Below are positions 22,346-30,781 of a stretch of DNA of 64,000 nt, piece after piece; position 1 is the stretch's first letter; every line of letters begins with the position of its first letter. Below the pieces are notes generated by a model. The model did not search any database and was not told the DNA's origin. It saw only the letters and a program-made list of their open reading frames with translations. A program made the position numbers and the translations under genes. The stretch lies in assembly GCF_000368085.1 (NCBI RefSeq), contig NZ_KB849239.1, positions 2,877,705 through 2,941,704 on the forward strand, given 5' to 3'. The stretch comes from Acinetobacter nosocomialis NIPH 2119. Its GTDB lineage: Bacteria > Pseudomonadota > Gammaproteobacteria > Pseudomonadales > Moraxellaceae.

Positions 22346-24460
22346 TCAAAACTTCATGCTCATACGAACCCAGTAATTTCTTCCGATATTGTTAAACTGC
22401 TCTTCGCTCGCAAATCCAAAGCCTGCACTACCAGCTTTATTTAAGTGTTCGGTATAGGTCTTATCTAGTACGTTATCGATACCAATAGAGACATCAATAT
22501 CTTTACGAAGGTTATAACTTCCGTTTAAAGAAAGTGTTGAGAAACCTTTACTTGGTTTTAGGTCATATCCCACGATATTACCTTGATGTAGACTCACACG
22601 GTTTTGCTCAGCAACAGCTCGCCACAACAGGCCTAAGTTATATTTGTCGGCTACATAGCGAATATTTAATCGACCTTCTAACGGGGAAATTTGAGGTAAC
22701 GGTTTGTCATCTGTGGTGTTTTTACCCCACGCATACATAGCACTCAAATCTGCCTGAATATGATCGGTAAATTGATATCCAATACCTGCTTCTGCACCAG
22801 CAATAGTTGCATCAACATTCTTGGCACCTGCAGTAATATCATGGCTCATATCATGCCCACCCATTCCCATACTCGGGTGATGGTGATAACTCATTAATAT
22901 GTAGTCATCTACTAAGCCTGCATAAGCAGAAGCCCATGTGTTTAAAGCACCATGTTGTTGTTGGAAGCCTAGATCTAACTGCAATGTTTTCTCAGGATTC
23001 ACACCGTTAAAGGTGTTGGTTGAGCCAGCATTACCATGTTTAGGAGAGAAAAGCTCCCAATAATCAGGCATACGCTCTACATAACCTAAACCGATATAGC
23101 TTTTGAAGTCATGCTCAGGATGTTGGTTTTCCCAGCGAACAAATGCGCTTGGCAAAGTCTTCTCAAGCTTCGTATTAAAGCCTTGGGCTTTAGAATCGGC
23201 TCGCTCATCTTCAACTGTTACCCGATCTAAACGTGCACCTGTCACTAACTTGTTTTTATCATTCCATTGATAGCCAAGTTCACCGAAAGCTCCATATGAT
23301 TGAAAACGCATATCTTGTCGATATGGAACATTCATAGAAGGCATTGTTGGCGATGACATGCTACCGCCATGTTTATTAAATTGTGAATCTACCCCAGTGA
23401 TCAGGCTCCATTTATCCCATTCAGAGGTCATGGCTAAGCGAGAATTTAGTGTACGGCGCGTTACTTGCATGGCCATCGCGTTTGGCATGAGCATGGTCAT
23501 ACCACCATGGTTCATTTCAACTAATGGCGGTGTGCGCAAACTAAAATTATCCATAATATGGTCGTTATAGCTGTAGTTCACCTGCCCTTCGATTTTTTTA
23601 ATGATACCGGTGATATTTTTCTTTTCGAAACGCAGTCCTAAGCTTTCACGCGCAAACTGAGAACCATCCATTGAACGTCCTGCATAAAGCGACTCACCAT
23701 CAGATTTTCCGCCTGTGAGTTCGATCCACGTGTTTTCATCTGGAGTAAAGCCAAGTGCTACATCAGCATTCCACTTCTTCCATGCTGAAGGTACAGTATT
23801 ACCATCACCGTCTTGATAACTATTGGACTCTGAACGGTTGGCATTTAAACGAATATATTTTTTCTCATCGCCAACTGCTGCTTCAACATTATGGTCGATA
23901 CGTCCATATGAACCTAGTAAAACACTTGCTTGCCCACGATAAGGTTTTTCGGAGGTAAGTTTCTCAGGCTGACGTTCAAACAGGACTGTTGCTGCCGAAC
24001 CTGTATTGGCATATTGAACCGTTTGCGGACCTTTAATCACAGAAATACGATCATAGCTTTCTGGTGAAATATAAGAAGTTGGAGCATCCATACGGTTTGG
24101 GCATGCACCGAGATTCTCCGTACCGTTTGTTAGAATTTTAATACGTGAACCAAACATCCCTCGGAATGTCACATCACCATTTGTTCCACCGCTTTGTATT
24201 GAGTTAAAACCCATAATACTTTGTAAATAGTCTGCGCCATCTGTAGCAGGTACTGGCTGAATTGGCTGTTTCGGGTCCGCATGTACAATCAGACCATTTG
24301 CATCGTTGCCTTGCTGTGCTGTAACAACAATAGGTGCTAATGAATGAAGTGTGTTGGTATCAGCATCATTTTTCTCTGAATCGGCAAAAGCTAAGCCTGA
24401 ATGAGAAACAGCAAGCATCGCAACCCATAAAGGTTGTAGTAAAAATTTAGAATGTGGCAT
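22346..24460 (-). CDS. TonB-dependent copper receptor (OprC-like)
   Basis: 704 residues. A signal peptide (about 1-26) is followed by a TonB-box-like stretch (APIVVTAQQG), a plug domain (GADYLQSIMGFNSIQSGGTNGDVTFRGMFGSRIKIL) and a 22-strand-type barrel ending in aromatic RNYWVRMSMKF. The loops are rich in copper ligands: MNHGGMTMLMPNAMAMQ near 310, MSSPTMPSMN near 370 and SYHHHPSMGMGGHDMSHD near 530, and CPNRMDAPTS in the plug is a known receptor feature. This fits the OprC/NosA copper receptor family, which imports Cu across the outer membrane. Neighbours upstream (DUF2946) and downstream (Met/His-rich peptide) support copper. Copper-responsive control is likely, but no operator is visible. 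Confidence 0.9.
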   Translation of the reverse strand: MPHSKFLLQPLWVAMLAVSHSGLAFADSEKNDADTNTLHSLAPIVVTAQQGNDANGLIVHADPKQPIQPVPATDGADYLQSIMGFNSIQSGGTNGDVTFRGMFGSRIKILTNGTENLGACPNRMDAPTSYISPESYDRISVIKGPQTVQYANTGSAATVLFERQPEKLTSEKPYRGQASVLLGSYGRIDHNVEAAVGDEKKYIRLNANRSESNSYQDGDGNTVPSAWKKWNADVALGFTPDENTWIELTGGKSDGESLYAGRSMDGSQFARESLGLRFEKKNITGIIKKIEGQVNYSYNDHIMDNFSLRTPPLVEMNHGGMTMLMPNAMAMQVTRRTLNSRLAMTSEWDKWSLITGVDSQFNKHGGSMSSPTMPSMNVPYRQDMRFQSYGAFGELGYQWNDKNKLVTGARLDRVTVEDERADSKAQGFNTKLEKTLPSAFVRWENQHPEHDFKSYIGLGYVERMPDYWELFSPKHGNAGSTNTFNGVNPEKTLQLDLGFQQQHGALNTWASAYAGLVDDYILMSYHHHPSMGMGGHDMSHDITAGAKNVDATIAGAEAGIGYQFTDHIQADLSAMYAWGKNTTDDKPLPQISPLEGRLNIRYVADKYNLGLLWRAVAEQNRVSLHQGNIVGYDLKPSKGFSTLSLNGSYNLRKDIDVSIGIDNVLDKTYTEHLNKAGSAGFGFASEEQFNNIGRNYWVRMSMKF

Positions 24461-24531
24461 TTTTATACGCTCTAAAACATAAATAAAGTGATATCGAAGT
24501 CAATAAAGACCCCAACAAAAATTGCTTTTAT

Positions 24532-24960
24532 TTATGCAAATAGAGGCGGTGCACGCCCTTGCGGGAGTAAGAAGAGTCGCTGTAGCGCAAAATAAACATG
24601 TCTAAATGCTTGTTGATAAGCGACTAAGCGAACTTGTATACGAACAAGTACCTCTTTTACGCCAAATTCAGGTGGTAAAACCAGATTGGCATAGACGGTA
24701 CAATATTGGCACTGGTGATTTGCATCATGGTGGTCATGATGTTCAGGTACTTGTGCCTGTCCGATATGGTGGTCGTGATGTGAATGATGCATGGCATGTG
24801 ACATGGTTTCCATCTGTGCCTTAGGTTTAAGCAAAGCACGGGTAATAGTTTCACAGACCGGAGCAATTTGATATTGCTTCGGTAATAGCGGCTGTAGAAA
24901 TACCGCAATCTGTAAAAACACTGCTGCACATGCGAGCAACAGACCACTACGAAAAACCAA
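24532..24960 (-). CDS. DUF2946 family His-rich protein, copper-linked
   Basis: 142 residues with a TTG start. An in-frame stop two codons upstream limits the choice, so TTG is the only plausible start near the N-terminal helix. Residues 5-22 form a signal or membrane segment (GLLLACAAVFLQIAVFL). The middle is His-rich (MSHAMHHSHHDHHIGQ, then EHHDHHDANHQC) and is followed by a QCQYCT CxxC pair, typical of DUF2946 proteins that sit with TonB copper receptors. The C-terminus is amphipathic and ends in GRAPPLFA, a known family ending. It probably binds copper in the periplasm or inner membrane. It is directly upstream of the receptor gene in the same orientation. Confidence 0.82.
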   Translation of the reverse strand: MVFRSGLLLACAAVFLQIAVFLQPLLPKQYQIAPVCETITRALLKPKAQMETMSHAMHHSHHDHHIGQAQVPEHHDHHDANHQCQYCTVYANLVLPPEFGVKEVLVRIQVRLVAYQQAFRHVYFALQRLFLLPQGRAPPLFA

Positions 24961-24996
24961 AAATCACATCCACGCTATATTGATGTTTGAAAACTT

Positions 24997-25527
24997 TTAA
25001 CGTTTTACCGCAACTTTTTCACGCTCGCGTTGGCGAACAATCTTTTCGACTTTTTCACGTGCACGCTGACGTTTAAGTGGCGATAAATAATCCACAAACA
25101 ATTTGCCTTTTAAGTGATCCATTTCATGTTGGATACAAACAGCGAGAAGTCCGTCAGCTTCTATCTCAAATGCTTGACCTTCAAGGTTAATTGCCTCGAT
25201 TTTCACACGTGACGGACGGTCAACTTTATCGTATATTTGTGGCACTGATAGACAGCCTTCTTCGTACGGCTGCGTCTCTTCAGTCAGTGGAGTTATTTTG
25301 GGGTTAATGAAAACCATAGGTTCATCTTTAGATTCAGACAAATCCATGACGATAAGCTGAATATGACGATCGACCTGAGAAGCTGCTAAACCAATACCGG
25401 GTGCCGCATACATGGTTTCAAACATATCTGCTGCAAGTTGACGAATTTCATCAGTAACTTCTTCAACAGGCTTAGCAATGGTACGAAGACGGGGATCAGG
25501 AAAACTTAAAATAGGTAATAAGGCCAT
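24997..25527 (-). CDS. def: Peptide deformylase
   Basis: 176 residues, the usual length. All three motifs are present: GIGLAASQ (44-51), EGCLS (90-94, with Cys92 as metal ligand) and HEMDH (134-138, two His ligands and the catalytic Glu). It removes the formyl group from nascent proteins in the cytoplasm. The C-terminus is a basic helix ([21 protein letters not shown]) that likely contacts the ribosome. It is divergent from the LysM-dprA-tsaC genes with about 120 bases between, the common def/dprA arrangement, except that fmt is not next to it here. Confidence 0.97.
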   Translation of the reverse strand: MALLPILSFPDPRLRTIAKPVEEVTDEIRQLAADMFETMYAAPGIGLAASQVDRHIQLIVMDLSESKDEPMVFINPKITPLTEETQPYEEGCLSVPQIYDKVDRPSRVKIEAINLEGQAFEIEADGLLAVCIQHEMDHLKGKLFVDYLSPLKRQRAREKVEKIVRQREREKVAVKR

Positions 25528-25649
25528 ACTGACGTCCTCACTTATGCCATTGATTGAAAAACCAAATGAAGGAAATACTTCATCGAAAAATTGTGTGTAA
25601 GCCGCCTATTATAACGCATCTGCACGCATAATTTTTAGGAATTATCATA

Positions 25650-26804
25650 ATGAAAAAGGTTTTTAACGGCATGGCTGAATTTCATGCTTTGGGGATAAAG
25701 AAGCATTTACTTGCTTTAGCACTCTGTACAACTGTCGCACTAGGTACGGTAGCAGAGGTTCATGCTGCCAGTCCAAATCATAATCCACCTTCTCTTAAAA
25801 GCAATGCACCGAATGTGTATGTTGTAAAACGTGGGGATACCCTATGGGATATTTCCGGCCATTTTCTCAATAAGCCATGGCGTTGGCCTGAAATTTGGGC
25901 AAGTAATCAACATGTTAAAAACCCTCACTGGATTTATCCGGGCGATCGGTTACTGTTATGTAGCTTAGATGGACGTCCACTTGTGGGCAAAGATGAAGGG
26001 GATGGCTGTGTAGGCATTATTCGTCGTTACACAGGCCAAACCACAAACTTACAACCACAAGTTCGCGTAGAAGCATTAAATAATAGTGTGCCAGTTATTC
26101 CACTTGAACATATTAAACAGTGGCTAGAGAACAGCACTATTTTACCAGCCGATTCAATTACCAACACACCTTACGTTGTTGGTACAGCCGACCAACGTGT
26201 ACTTGCAGGAAAAGGTCAAACTATTTATGCAAGAGGAAAAGGTCTAGTTGATGGTCAGCGTTATGCAGTCTATCGAGAAGGTGAACCTTACTATTTCACA
26301 GATAGTAAAGGTAAAAAGCATAGCCTTGGTATTGAGCTACTACAGGTTGCTTCAGGTGTTGCGGTATCTTCTGAAAAAGACATTACTACATTAGAGCTAA
26401 CAGATAGTTATAACGCTGAAGTACGTCGTGGCGATCGTGTTATGCCTGAAGAACAAGCTACTTTGCCAACCTTATTTTACCCAGTAGATGCCAAACAAGT
26501 GACTGATGGGGGCAAAATTATTCGTGTCATGGGTTCAATCGGTAGAGCTGCAAAACATAGTGTAGTGACTTTGGACCGCGGTACAGCACAAGGTGTTCAG
26601 GTAGGTCAAGTTTTTGATATTACACAACAAGGCGAGACAATTCGCGATCCTAAAACTAAAGAAGCGATTCAACTTCCTGGTCAACAAATTGGGAGTCTGA
26701 TGGTTTTTAGAACTTTTGATCAGCTGAGTTATGCCTATGTTCTAGAAAGCGATTTGCCTATTAAAGTCGGCTCAAGCATTCAGCCACCTCGCTTTAATGA
26801 TTAA
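25650..26804 (+). CDS. LysM peptidoglycan-binding domain protein
   Basis: 384 residues. Signal peptide at about 16-40 (KKHLLALALCTTVALGTVAEVHA), then one LysM domain at about residues 56-103 (VYVVKRGDTLWDISGHF...RWPEIWASN...NPHWIYPGDRLLL). The rest, about 280 residues, contains two beta-rich repeats around KGLVDGQRYAVYREGEPYYF and VVTLDRGTAQGVQVGQVFDI, which look like a conserved C-terminal domain of LysM proteins found next to dprA in gammaproteobacteria. It is expected to sit in the periplasm, bound to murein. The stop codon overlaps the dprA start (TAATG), so the two are translationally coupled. The start has a fair ribosome site (TAGGAAT). Confidence 0.9.
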   Translation: MKKVFNGMAEFHALGIKKHLLALALCTTVALGTVAEVHAASPNHNPPSLKSNAPNVYVVKRGDTLWDISGHFLNKPWRWPEIWASNQHVKNPHWIYPGDRLLLCSLDGRPLVGKDEGDGCVGIIRRYTGQTTNLQPQVRVEALNNSVPVIPLEHIKQWLENSTILPADSITNTPYVVGTADQRVLAGKGQTIYARGKGLVDGQRYAVYREGEPYYFTDSKGKKHSLGIELLQVASGVAVSSEKDITTLELTDSYNAEVRRGDRVMPEEQATLPTLFYPVDAKQVTDGGKIIRVMGSIGRAAKHSVVTLDRGTAQGVQVGQVFDITQQGETIRDPKTKEAIQLPGQQIGSLMVFRTFDQLSYAYVLESDLPIKVGSSIQPPRFND

Positions 26805-27955
26805 TGTTGGATGTACCTTCTACAATGCTCACCCAACTTTCTTCACACCATTACCACACGCTTAAAGTGTGGTATTTGGTGCAGCACTCATTAGTTAGTT
26901 TTAAAAAAATTATCGATTATTTTGGAACTTGTGAAAAAGCAACTCAACCTGATGGTTTAGCAAAGTGGTCCTCTTTGGGGTTACATGCTAATCACTTAAA
27001 GCGTGTAAACGAATTTCAAACAGCACAAGGCCAAGCTCAGTTCGAACAGCTTATACAACAAGTTCAGCAGCATACTGATTTTATTTTGACGTTAGATGAC
27101 TCTGGCTACCCTACTCAATTACTCCCTTATACAGATCATCCACCTGTTATTTTTGGAAAAGGTCAGGCACAGGCATTATTGCAACCGCAAATTGCGATTG
27201 TCGGTAGCCGAAAACCAAGCCCACATGGACGTCAGGTGGCTTATGATTTCGCCTACTATTTAAGTGAAAAGGGCTTTTTTATTAGTAGTGGTCTGGCTTA
27301 TGGCATTGATGAAGCAGCTCATCAAGGTGCATCCGCTCATCAACGTACAATTGCAGTCACTGGTACGGGCCTAGACACTACCTATCCAGCTCAAAATAAA
27401 AAACTGGCAGAACATATTTTGGCTCAGAACGGCGCCATTATTACTGAGTTTTTACCTGGTACACCGCCATTACAACAGCATTTTCCACGTAGAAACCGAA
27501 TTGTTAGTGGTTTGAGTTTAGGTGTTTTGGTGGTAGAAGCGACATTAAAAAGTGGCTCGCTCATCACGGCCAATAAAGCTGCTGAACAAGGCAAAACCGT
27601 ATTCGCCATTCCGGGCCATATTTATAGTGAGTTCCATCAAGGATGCCATCAACTTATTCGTGAGGGAGCAATTTTAGTTGATCATCCCGAACAAATTATT
27701 GAAGACCTCGCCTTACCAACTCAATGGCAAAGCCAGCAACAAAGTCAAAATGAAGAAACTAATACGTATACTTCAGAAATTCCTGAGCATTTGATTGATC
27801 TTTATCAGTCTTTAGACTGGGTAGGACAAAATATTGACCAGCTTGTAATTCATCATAATGTTTCGGTTTCTGAACTGACCTCTTCACTAATGGAACTAGA
27901 ACTACTCGGTTTATGTATGCAACAATCAGGGCTGTATTTACGTTGTCGTTCTTAG
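26804..27955 (+). CDS. dprA: DNA-processing protein DprA
   Basis: 383 residues. The Rossmann-like core carries IAIVGSRKPSPHGRQVAYDFAYYL, SGLAYGIDEAAHQGA, TIAVTGTGLDTTYPAQN and FPRRNRIVSGLSLGVLVVEATLKSGSLITA, all DprA signatures. A C-terminal winged-helix-like part (LYQSLDWVGQNIDQLVIHHNVSVSELTSSLMELELLGL) follows, as in the longer DprA forms. DprA binds incoming single-stranded DNA and loads RecA during natural transformation, in keeping with the competence of Acinetobacter. Its ATG overlaps the preceding stop. The N-terminal SAM-like region (about 1-70) is divergent, as is usual. Confidence 0.95.
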   Translation: MLDVPSTMLTQLSSHHYHTLKVWYLVQHSLVSFKKIIDYFGTCEKATQPDGLAKWSSLGLHANHLKRVNEFQTAQGQAQFEQLIQQVQQHTDFILTLDDSGYPTQLLPYTDHPPVIFGKGQAQALLQPQIAIVGSRKPSPHGRQVAYDFAYYLSEKGFFISSGLAYGIDEAAHQGASAHQRTIAVTGTGLDTTYPAQNKKLAEHILAQNGAIITEFLPGTPPLQQHFPRRNRIVSGLSLGVLVVEATLKSGSLITANKAAEQGKTVFAIPGHIYSEFHQGCHQLIREGAILVDHPEQIIEDLALPTQWQSQQQSQNEETNTYTSEIPEHLIDLYQSLDWVGQNIDQLVIHHNVSVSELTSSLMELELLGLCMQQSGLYLRCRS

Positions 27956-28005
27956 TATTAGAGCGCACAATAGCGATTCTGTTTGATTGAAAGGAAAGTA
28001 TTACC

Positions 28006-28575
28006 ATGATTACGACCTCAGTGACCGAAGCAGCCGAATGTTTACAACAAGGTCAAGTTTTGGCATATCCAACTGAGGCAGTCTGGGGACTAGGCTGTGA
28101 TCCATTTAATGAACAAGCTTTTCAAAAGATTCTTGAATTGAAACAGCGCCCTATTGAAAAGGGCGTCATTTTATTGGCTGGCCATATTAGTCAAGTAGAA
28201 CATCTACTAACTTCCTTACCGCAAACGACTCAGCAAGAAATTATTGATTGCTGGACGAACCACCAACCATCAGAAAGAGCCACAACTTGGCTATTGCCAG
28301 CCGATCAACACATTCCTTCATGGATTAAAGGCGAGCATCCTCTTGTTGCAGTCCGTGTAACGACACATCCTTTATGTGTCGCTTTATGCAATGCTTTTCA
28401 TGGATTTATTGTCTCGACGAGTGCCAACCCTAGTGGACAAGAACCAGCCCATTCTTTACAAGATGCCTGCCAATACTTTGGTTCACAATTAAACTATCTT
28501 AATGGTGATTTAGGTCAAAGCCAACAGCCGAGCCGCATCATTAACGCCTTAACTGGTGAAGTCATTCGTCCTTAA
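28006..28575 (+). CDS. tsaC: Threonylcarbamoyl-AMP synthase (TsaC, Sua5/YciO/YrdC family)
   Basis: 189 residues, the short TsaC form without the Sua5 C-terminal domain. The motifs are AYPTEAVWGLGCDPFN (about 16-31), ILELKQRPIEKGVILLA with the conserved KxR..KG, VAVRVTTHP and FIVSTSANPSGQEP. The enzyme makes threonylcarbamoyl-AMP from threonine, bicarbonate and ATP, the first step of t6A37 formation in tRNAs that read ANN codons. It lies 50 bases after dprA with its own ribosome site (AAAGGAAAG). The gene before dprA in other gammaproteobacteria is often the same set, so the cluster is ordinary. Confidence 0.93.
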   Translation: MITTSVTEAAECLQQGQVLAYPTEAVWGLGCDPFNEQAFQKILELKQRPIEKGVILLAGHISQVEHLLTSLPQTTQQEIIDCWTNHQPSERATTWLLPADQHIPSWIKGEHPLVAVRVTTHPLCVALCNAFHGFIVSTSANPSGQEPAHSLQDACQYFGSQLNYLNGDLGQSQQPSRIINALTGEVIRP

Positions 28576-28583
28576 TTCCAGAC

Positions 28584-28617
28584 AAAAAAAAGCTCAGTTA
28601 TATAGGGATAACTGAGC
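28584..28617 (-). terminator. Minus-strand Rho-independent terminator
   Basis: Ten-base perfect arms GCTCAGTTAT / ATAACTGAGC with a six-base loop, then eight T on the minus strand. The plus strand lacks a T run, so it does not end tsaC transcription. Confidence 0.85.
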
Positions 28618-28766
28618 ATAAAAAAGGATGGGTATATACCACATCCAGAGGGTTTGGATATCTCTGGAACGAAAGAAAAATTGCTTAAAAGAGCATCTTT
28701 CGTAGTGGTCGCTATTATGTGGTAAGAGACTAAATGAGAGAAATATATTATTTCTCTAAAAAAAGC
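28584..28766 (-). ncRNA. Candidate structured small RNA, minus strand, with alternative pairings
   Basis: The gap between two convergent genes is dense in inverted repeats. These are a strong hairpin AGAGAAAT/ATTTCTCT (28737-28757), ACGAAAGA/TCTTTCGT (28669-28676 with 28696-28703), CCAGAG/CTCTGG (28645-28667) and an eight-base pairing of 28637-28644 with 28717-28724 that encloses the middle two. A further GGATG/CATCC hairpin (28626-28646) uses the same bases and so is mutually exclusive. The terminator at 28592-28617 has its T run (8 T) on the minus strand only. A weak promoter (TTGCTA, 16 bases, TACACT at 28773-28778) fits a start near 28766. No homologue is known to me. Alternatively it could be the EamA gene's 3' UTR. 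Confidence 0.5.
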
Positions 28767-28967
28767 ATGAAAAGTGTAGGGAATTTGGCGTTTTTAGCAA
28801 TTAAGTTAAAATTATATTAATATTTTTATTGGTCTTTTTTAATATTTATATTACACAATATTTTTATAAATATATTTATAAATCATATAGAAAAGCTTGG
28901 ATTAACAAAAAAATTGGCATATTTTCATTACTTTTTTTAAAAATATGCCATAGTTTTTTTATTATTC

Positions 28968-29888
28968 TTAATTTTGCTCTGGCAGGAGATCTGATTTTTT
29001 AGATTTAACCTTCTTTTGTGCCATGATAATACCCACGAGAATCATAATCCCACCGAAAGTATGATAGATCGTCCACTGCTCAGATAACCAGAGGCTTGCA
29101 ATAATGGCTGTGAACACTGGTACAAGGTTCATAAATATACTGGTTCTATTTGGCCCGAGTTGTTGTACAGCCAACATCCAAACTAACGGCGCAATTAAAG
29201 AAGCAAATACACCGGCATAAATTGCACTTGGCGCATTTTGTGCATTTAAGCCATCAAGACCAAACCAGAAAATTAAAGGTAAATGGAACAGCACAGAAAA
29301 CCCAATCTGGACATATAAGCTCGTCATAATTGGAAGTGGAAGCTGCCATTTCTTTAAGAAAACCCCATAAAATGCATAGAAGAATACAGCAACAATCATG
29401 AGCGCATCACCAAGATGCCCTCCACCACTTAATAGCTTATTAATATTTCCTTGGGACATGACATATAGCAAACCCGCAAAAGATAAAATACTACCAAAAA
29501 CAGCAAAACGATTAGGTACATCTTTTAAAATCACAAGAGAAACAAAAATAGTAAAAATCGGAATAAAGGCATTAACAATACCCATATTAGTTGCACTGGT
29601 ATAATGAGCCGCCGTATAAGCAAGGCCTTGATAAAGCACCATCCCAAATGCACTTAACACAGCAAGCTTAGGTAAATAGGGTATTACTATTCGTCTTTGT
29701 CTCCAAACAGATATAAACATAAATGGAGTCAAAATAATAAAGGCAATTAACCACCGATAAAAGCTAATACTTACCGGAGAAATATAGTCCGAGACATAGC
29801 GGGTGACTACAATATTTAAAGACCAAATCAGTACTGCCAGAATGGGAAAAATAAATGCCCATTTGTGATATTTCATGACCTGACTCAT
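28968..29888 (-). CDS. EamA/DMT family transporter
   Basis: 306 residues with about ten membrane helices and the internal two-fold repeat of the drug/metabolite transporter superfamily. The first EamA repeat begins AFIFPILAVLIWSLNIVVTRYVSDYISPVSISFYRW and the second begins GDALMIVAVFFYAFYGVFLKKW. The conserved helix 10 region ends IMILVGIIMAQKK. Such proteins export small metabolites or amino acids, or import nucleotide sugars, and the substrate is open. It faces away from the TetR gene at 29994 but is on the same strand, about 100 bases downstream of that gene. An AT-rich leader lies between its stop and the candidate small RNA. Confidence 0.88.
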   Translation of the reverse strand: MSQVMKYHKWAFIFPILAVLIWSLNIVVTRYVSDYISPVSISFYRWLIAFIILTPFMFISVWRQRRIVIPYLPKLAVLSAFGMVLYQGLAYTAAHYTSATNMGIVNAFIPIFTIFVSLVILKDVPNRFAVFGSILSFAGLLYVMSQGNINKLLSGGGHLGDALMIVAVFFYAFYGVFLKKWQLPLPIMTSLYVQIGFSVLFHLPLIFWFGLDGLNAQNAPSAIYAGVFASLIAPLVWMLAVQQLGPNRTSIFMNLVPVFTAIIASLWLSEQWTIYHTFGGIMILVGIIMAQKKVKSKKSDLLPEQN

Positions 29889-29993
29889 AGTAATACACCA
29901 TCTACAAAAGAGATTTTATTTTGAAGAATGTCTTAATAAATTGAAATATCGCATTTCCGACATTGATATTGAACTTAGGACATCATTAATTTT

Positions 29994-30638
29994 TTAAAAT
30001 AATGTCCAAGCTTTCATGGCATGTTCTACCACTTTATGTAGTTGCTCAGTGGTCGCGCCATCTCTCGCTTGAATAGTCAGTCCTTGAATAACAGTAGCAT
30101 AGAAGTCTGTCATTTCTTGTAGAGGAGCATTAGCTGATAAATCACCCTGCTCTACACCTTGTTCCAAACGTTTTAATAATTTTTCTTTAGTTTTTATACG
30201 CTTATCTAATAGATTTTGTTGGACCTCTTGTGTCGCATCAGAGCAATTCATAGCTGCAACCACCAACATACAACCTGCTGGTTTATTGGGTTGAACCAAT
30301 CGTTTTACATTGTCATAAAGATACAACTCAAAAGCAATTTTTGCAGTTTTTGCTTCTAAAAAGATCGTTTCAATAGGACATGCTTCATGAGCTAAGTAAT
30401 AATCAATACTTTTATAAAATAAGCCTGCCTTATCGCCAAAAGTACTGTATAAACTAGGCGCCGTAATTTCTAAAGCCTGCGTTAAGTCACTAATAGACGT
30501 TGCTTCATAACCATGTTCCCAAAAAAGCAACATAGCCTTCTCTAAAACTTGCTGTTCATCAAAGCATTTAGGGCGTCCACGCTTCTTTTTCAACGTATCT
30601 TCATTAACCATAAGATCTGTTTCATACCTATTTGTCAT
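29994..30638 (-). CDS. TetR family regulator of the adjacent MFS gene
   Basis: With the start chosen at Met22 of the longest frame the protein has 214 residues. A basic N-terminal linker KKKRGRPKCFDEQQVLEKAMLLFWEHG is followed by the TetR helix-turn-helix TSISDLTQALEITAPSLYSTFGDKAGLFYKSI. The C-terminal domain includes PAGCMLVVAAM, common in the TetR subgroup with C-terminal domain TetR_C_16-like. I moved the start inward from 30701 because the longer frame would run through the operator TAACAATCGTTA (30659-30670). Start could also be a second Met at 30614. It is divergent from the MFS transporter with two operator copies between them, so it probably represses both. Confidence 0.88.
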   Translation of the reverse strand: MTNRYETDLMVNEDTLKKKRGRPKCFDEQQVLEKAMLLFWEHGYEATSISDLTQALEITAPSLYSTFGDKAGLFYKSIDYYLAHEACPIETIFLEAKTAKIAFELYLYDNVKRLVQPNKPAGCMLVVAAMNCSDATQEVQQNLLDKRIKTKEKLLKRLEQGVEQGDLSANAPLQEMTDFYATVIQGLTIQARDGATTEQLHKVVEHAMKAWTLF

Positions 30639-30658
30639 AAAGATCACATCTATTTTTA

Positions 30659-30727
30659 TAACAATCGTTATTAAATTAATTGACGTTCGATTTTTTATCA
30701 ACTATTTTATTTTCATAATGATCGTTA
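30659..30727. promoter_or_regulatory. Two TetR-type operator copies (consensus TAACGATCGTTA)
   Basis: TAACAATCGTTA (30659-30670) and TAATGATCGTTA (30716-30727) each differ at one base from the perfect palindrome TAACGATCGTTA. Their centres are 57 bases apart in the gap between the TetR and MFS genes. Confidence 0.68.
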
Positions 30728-30781
30728 GTTAATTAAAAATTGCCTTTCTTCACTCTAAATTTAGCCAAGTAAGGATTTATT

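Noticed and set aside
24400..24540. Fur or CueR box before the copper receptor
   Set aside because: No palindrome close to the known consensus was found, so regulation is left open.
27759..28007. 82-residue minus-strand frame over the end of dprA
   Set aside because: It lies almost wholly on the opposite strand of dprA and has no independent support.
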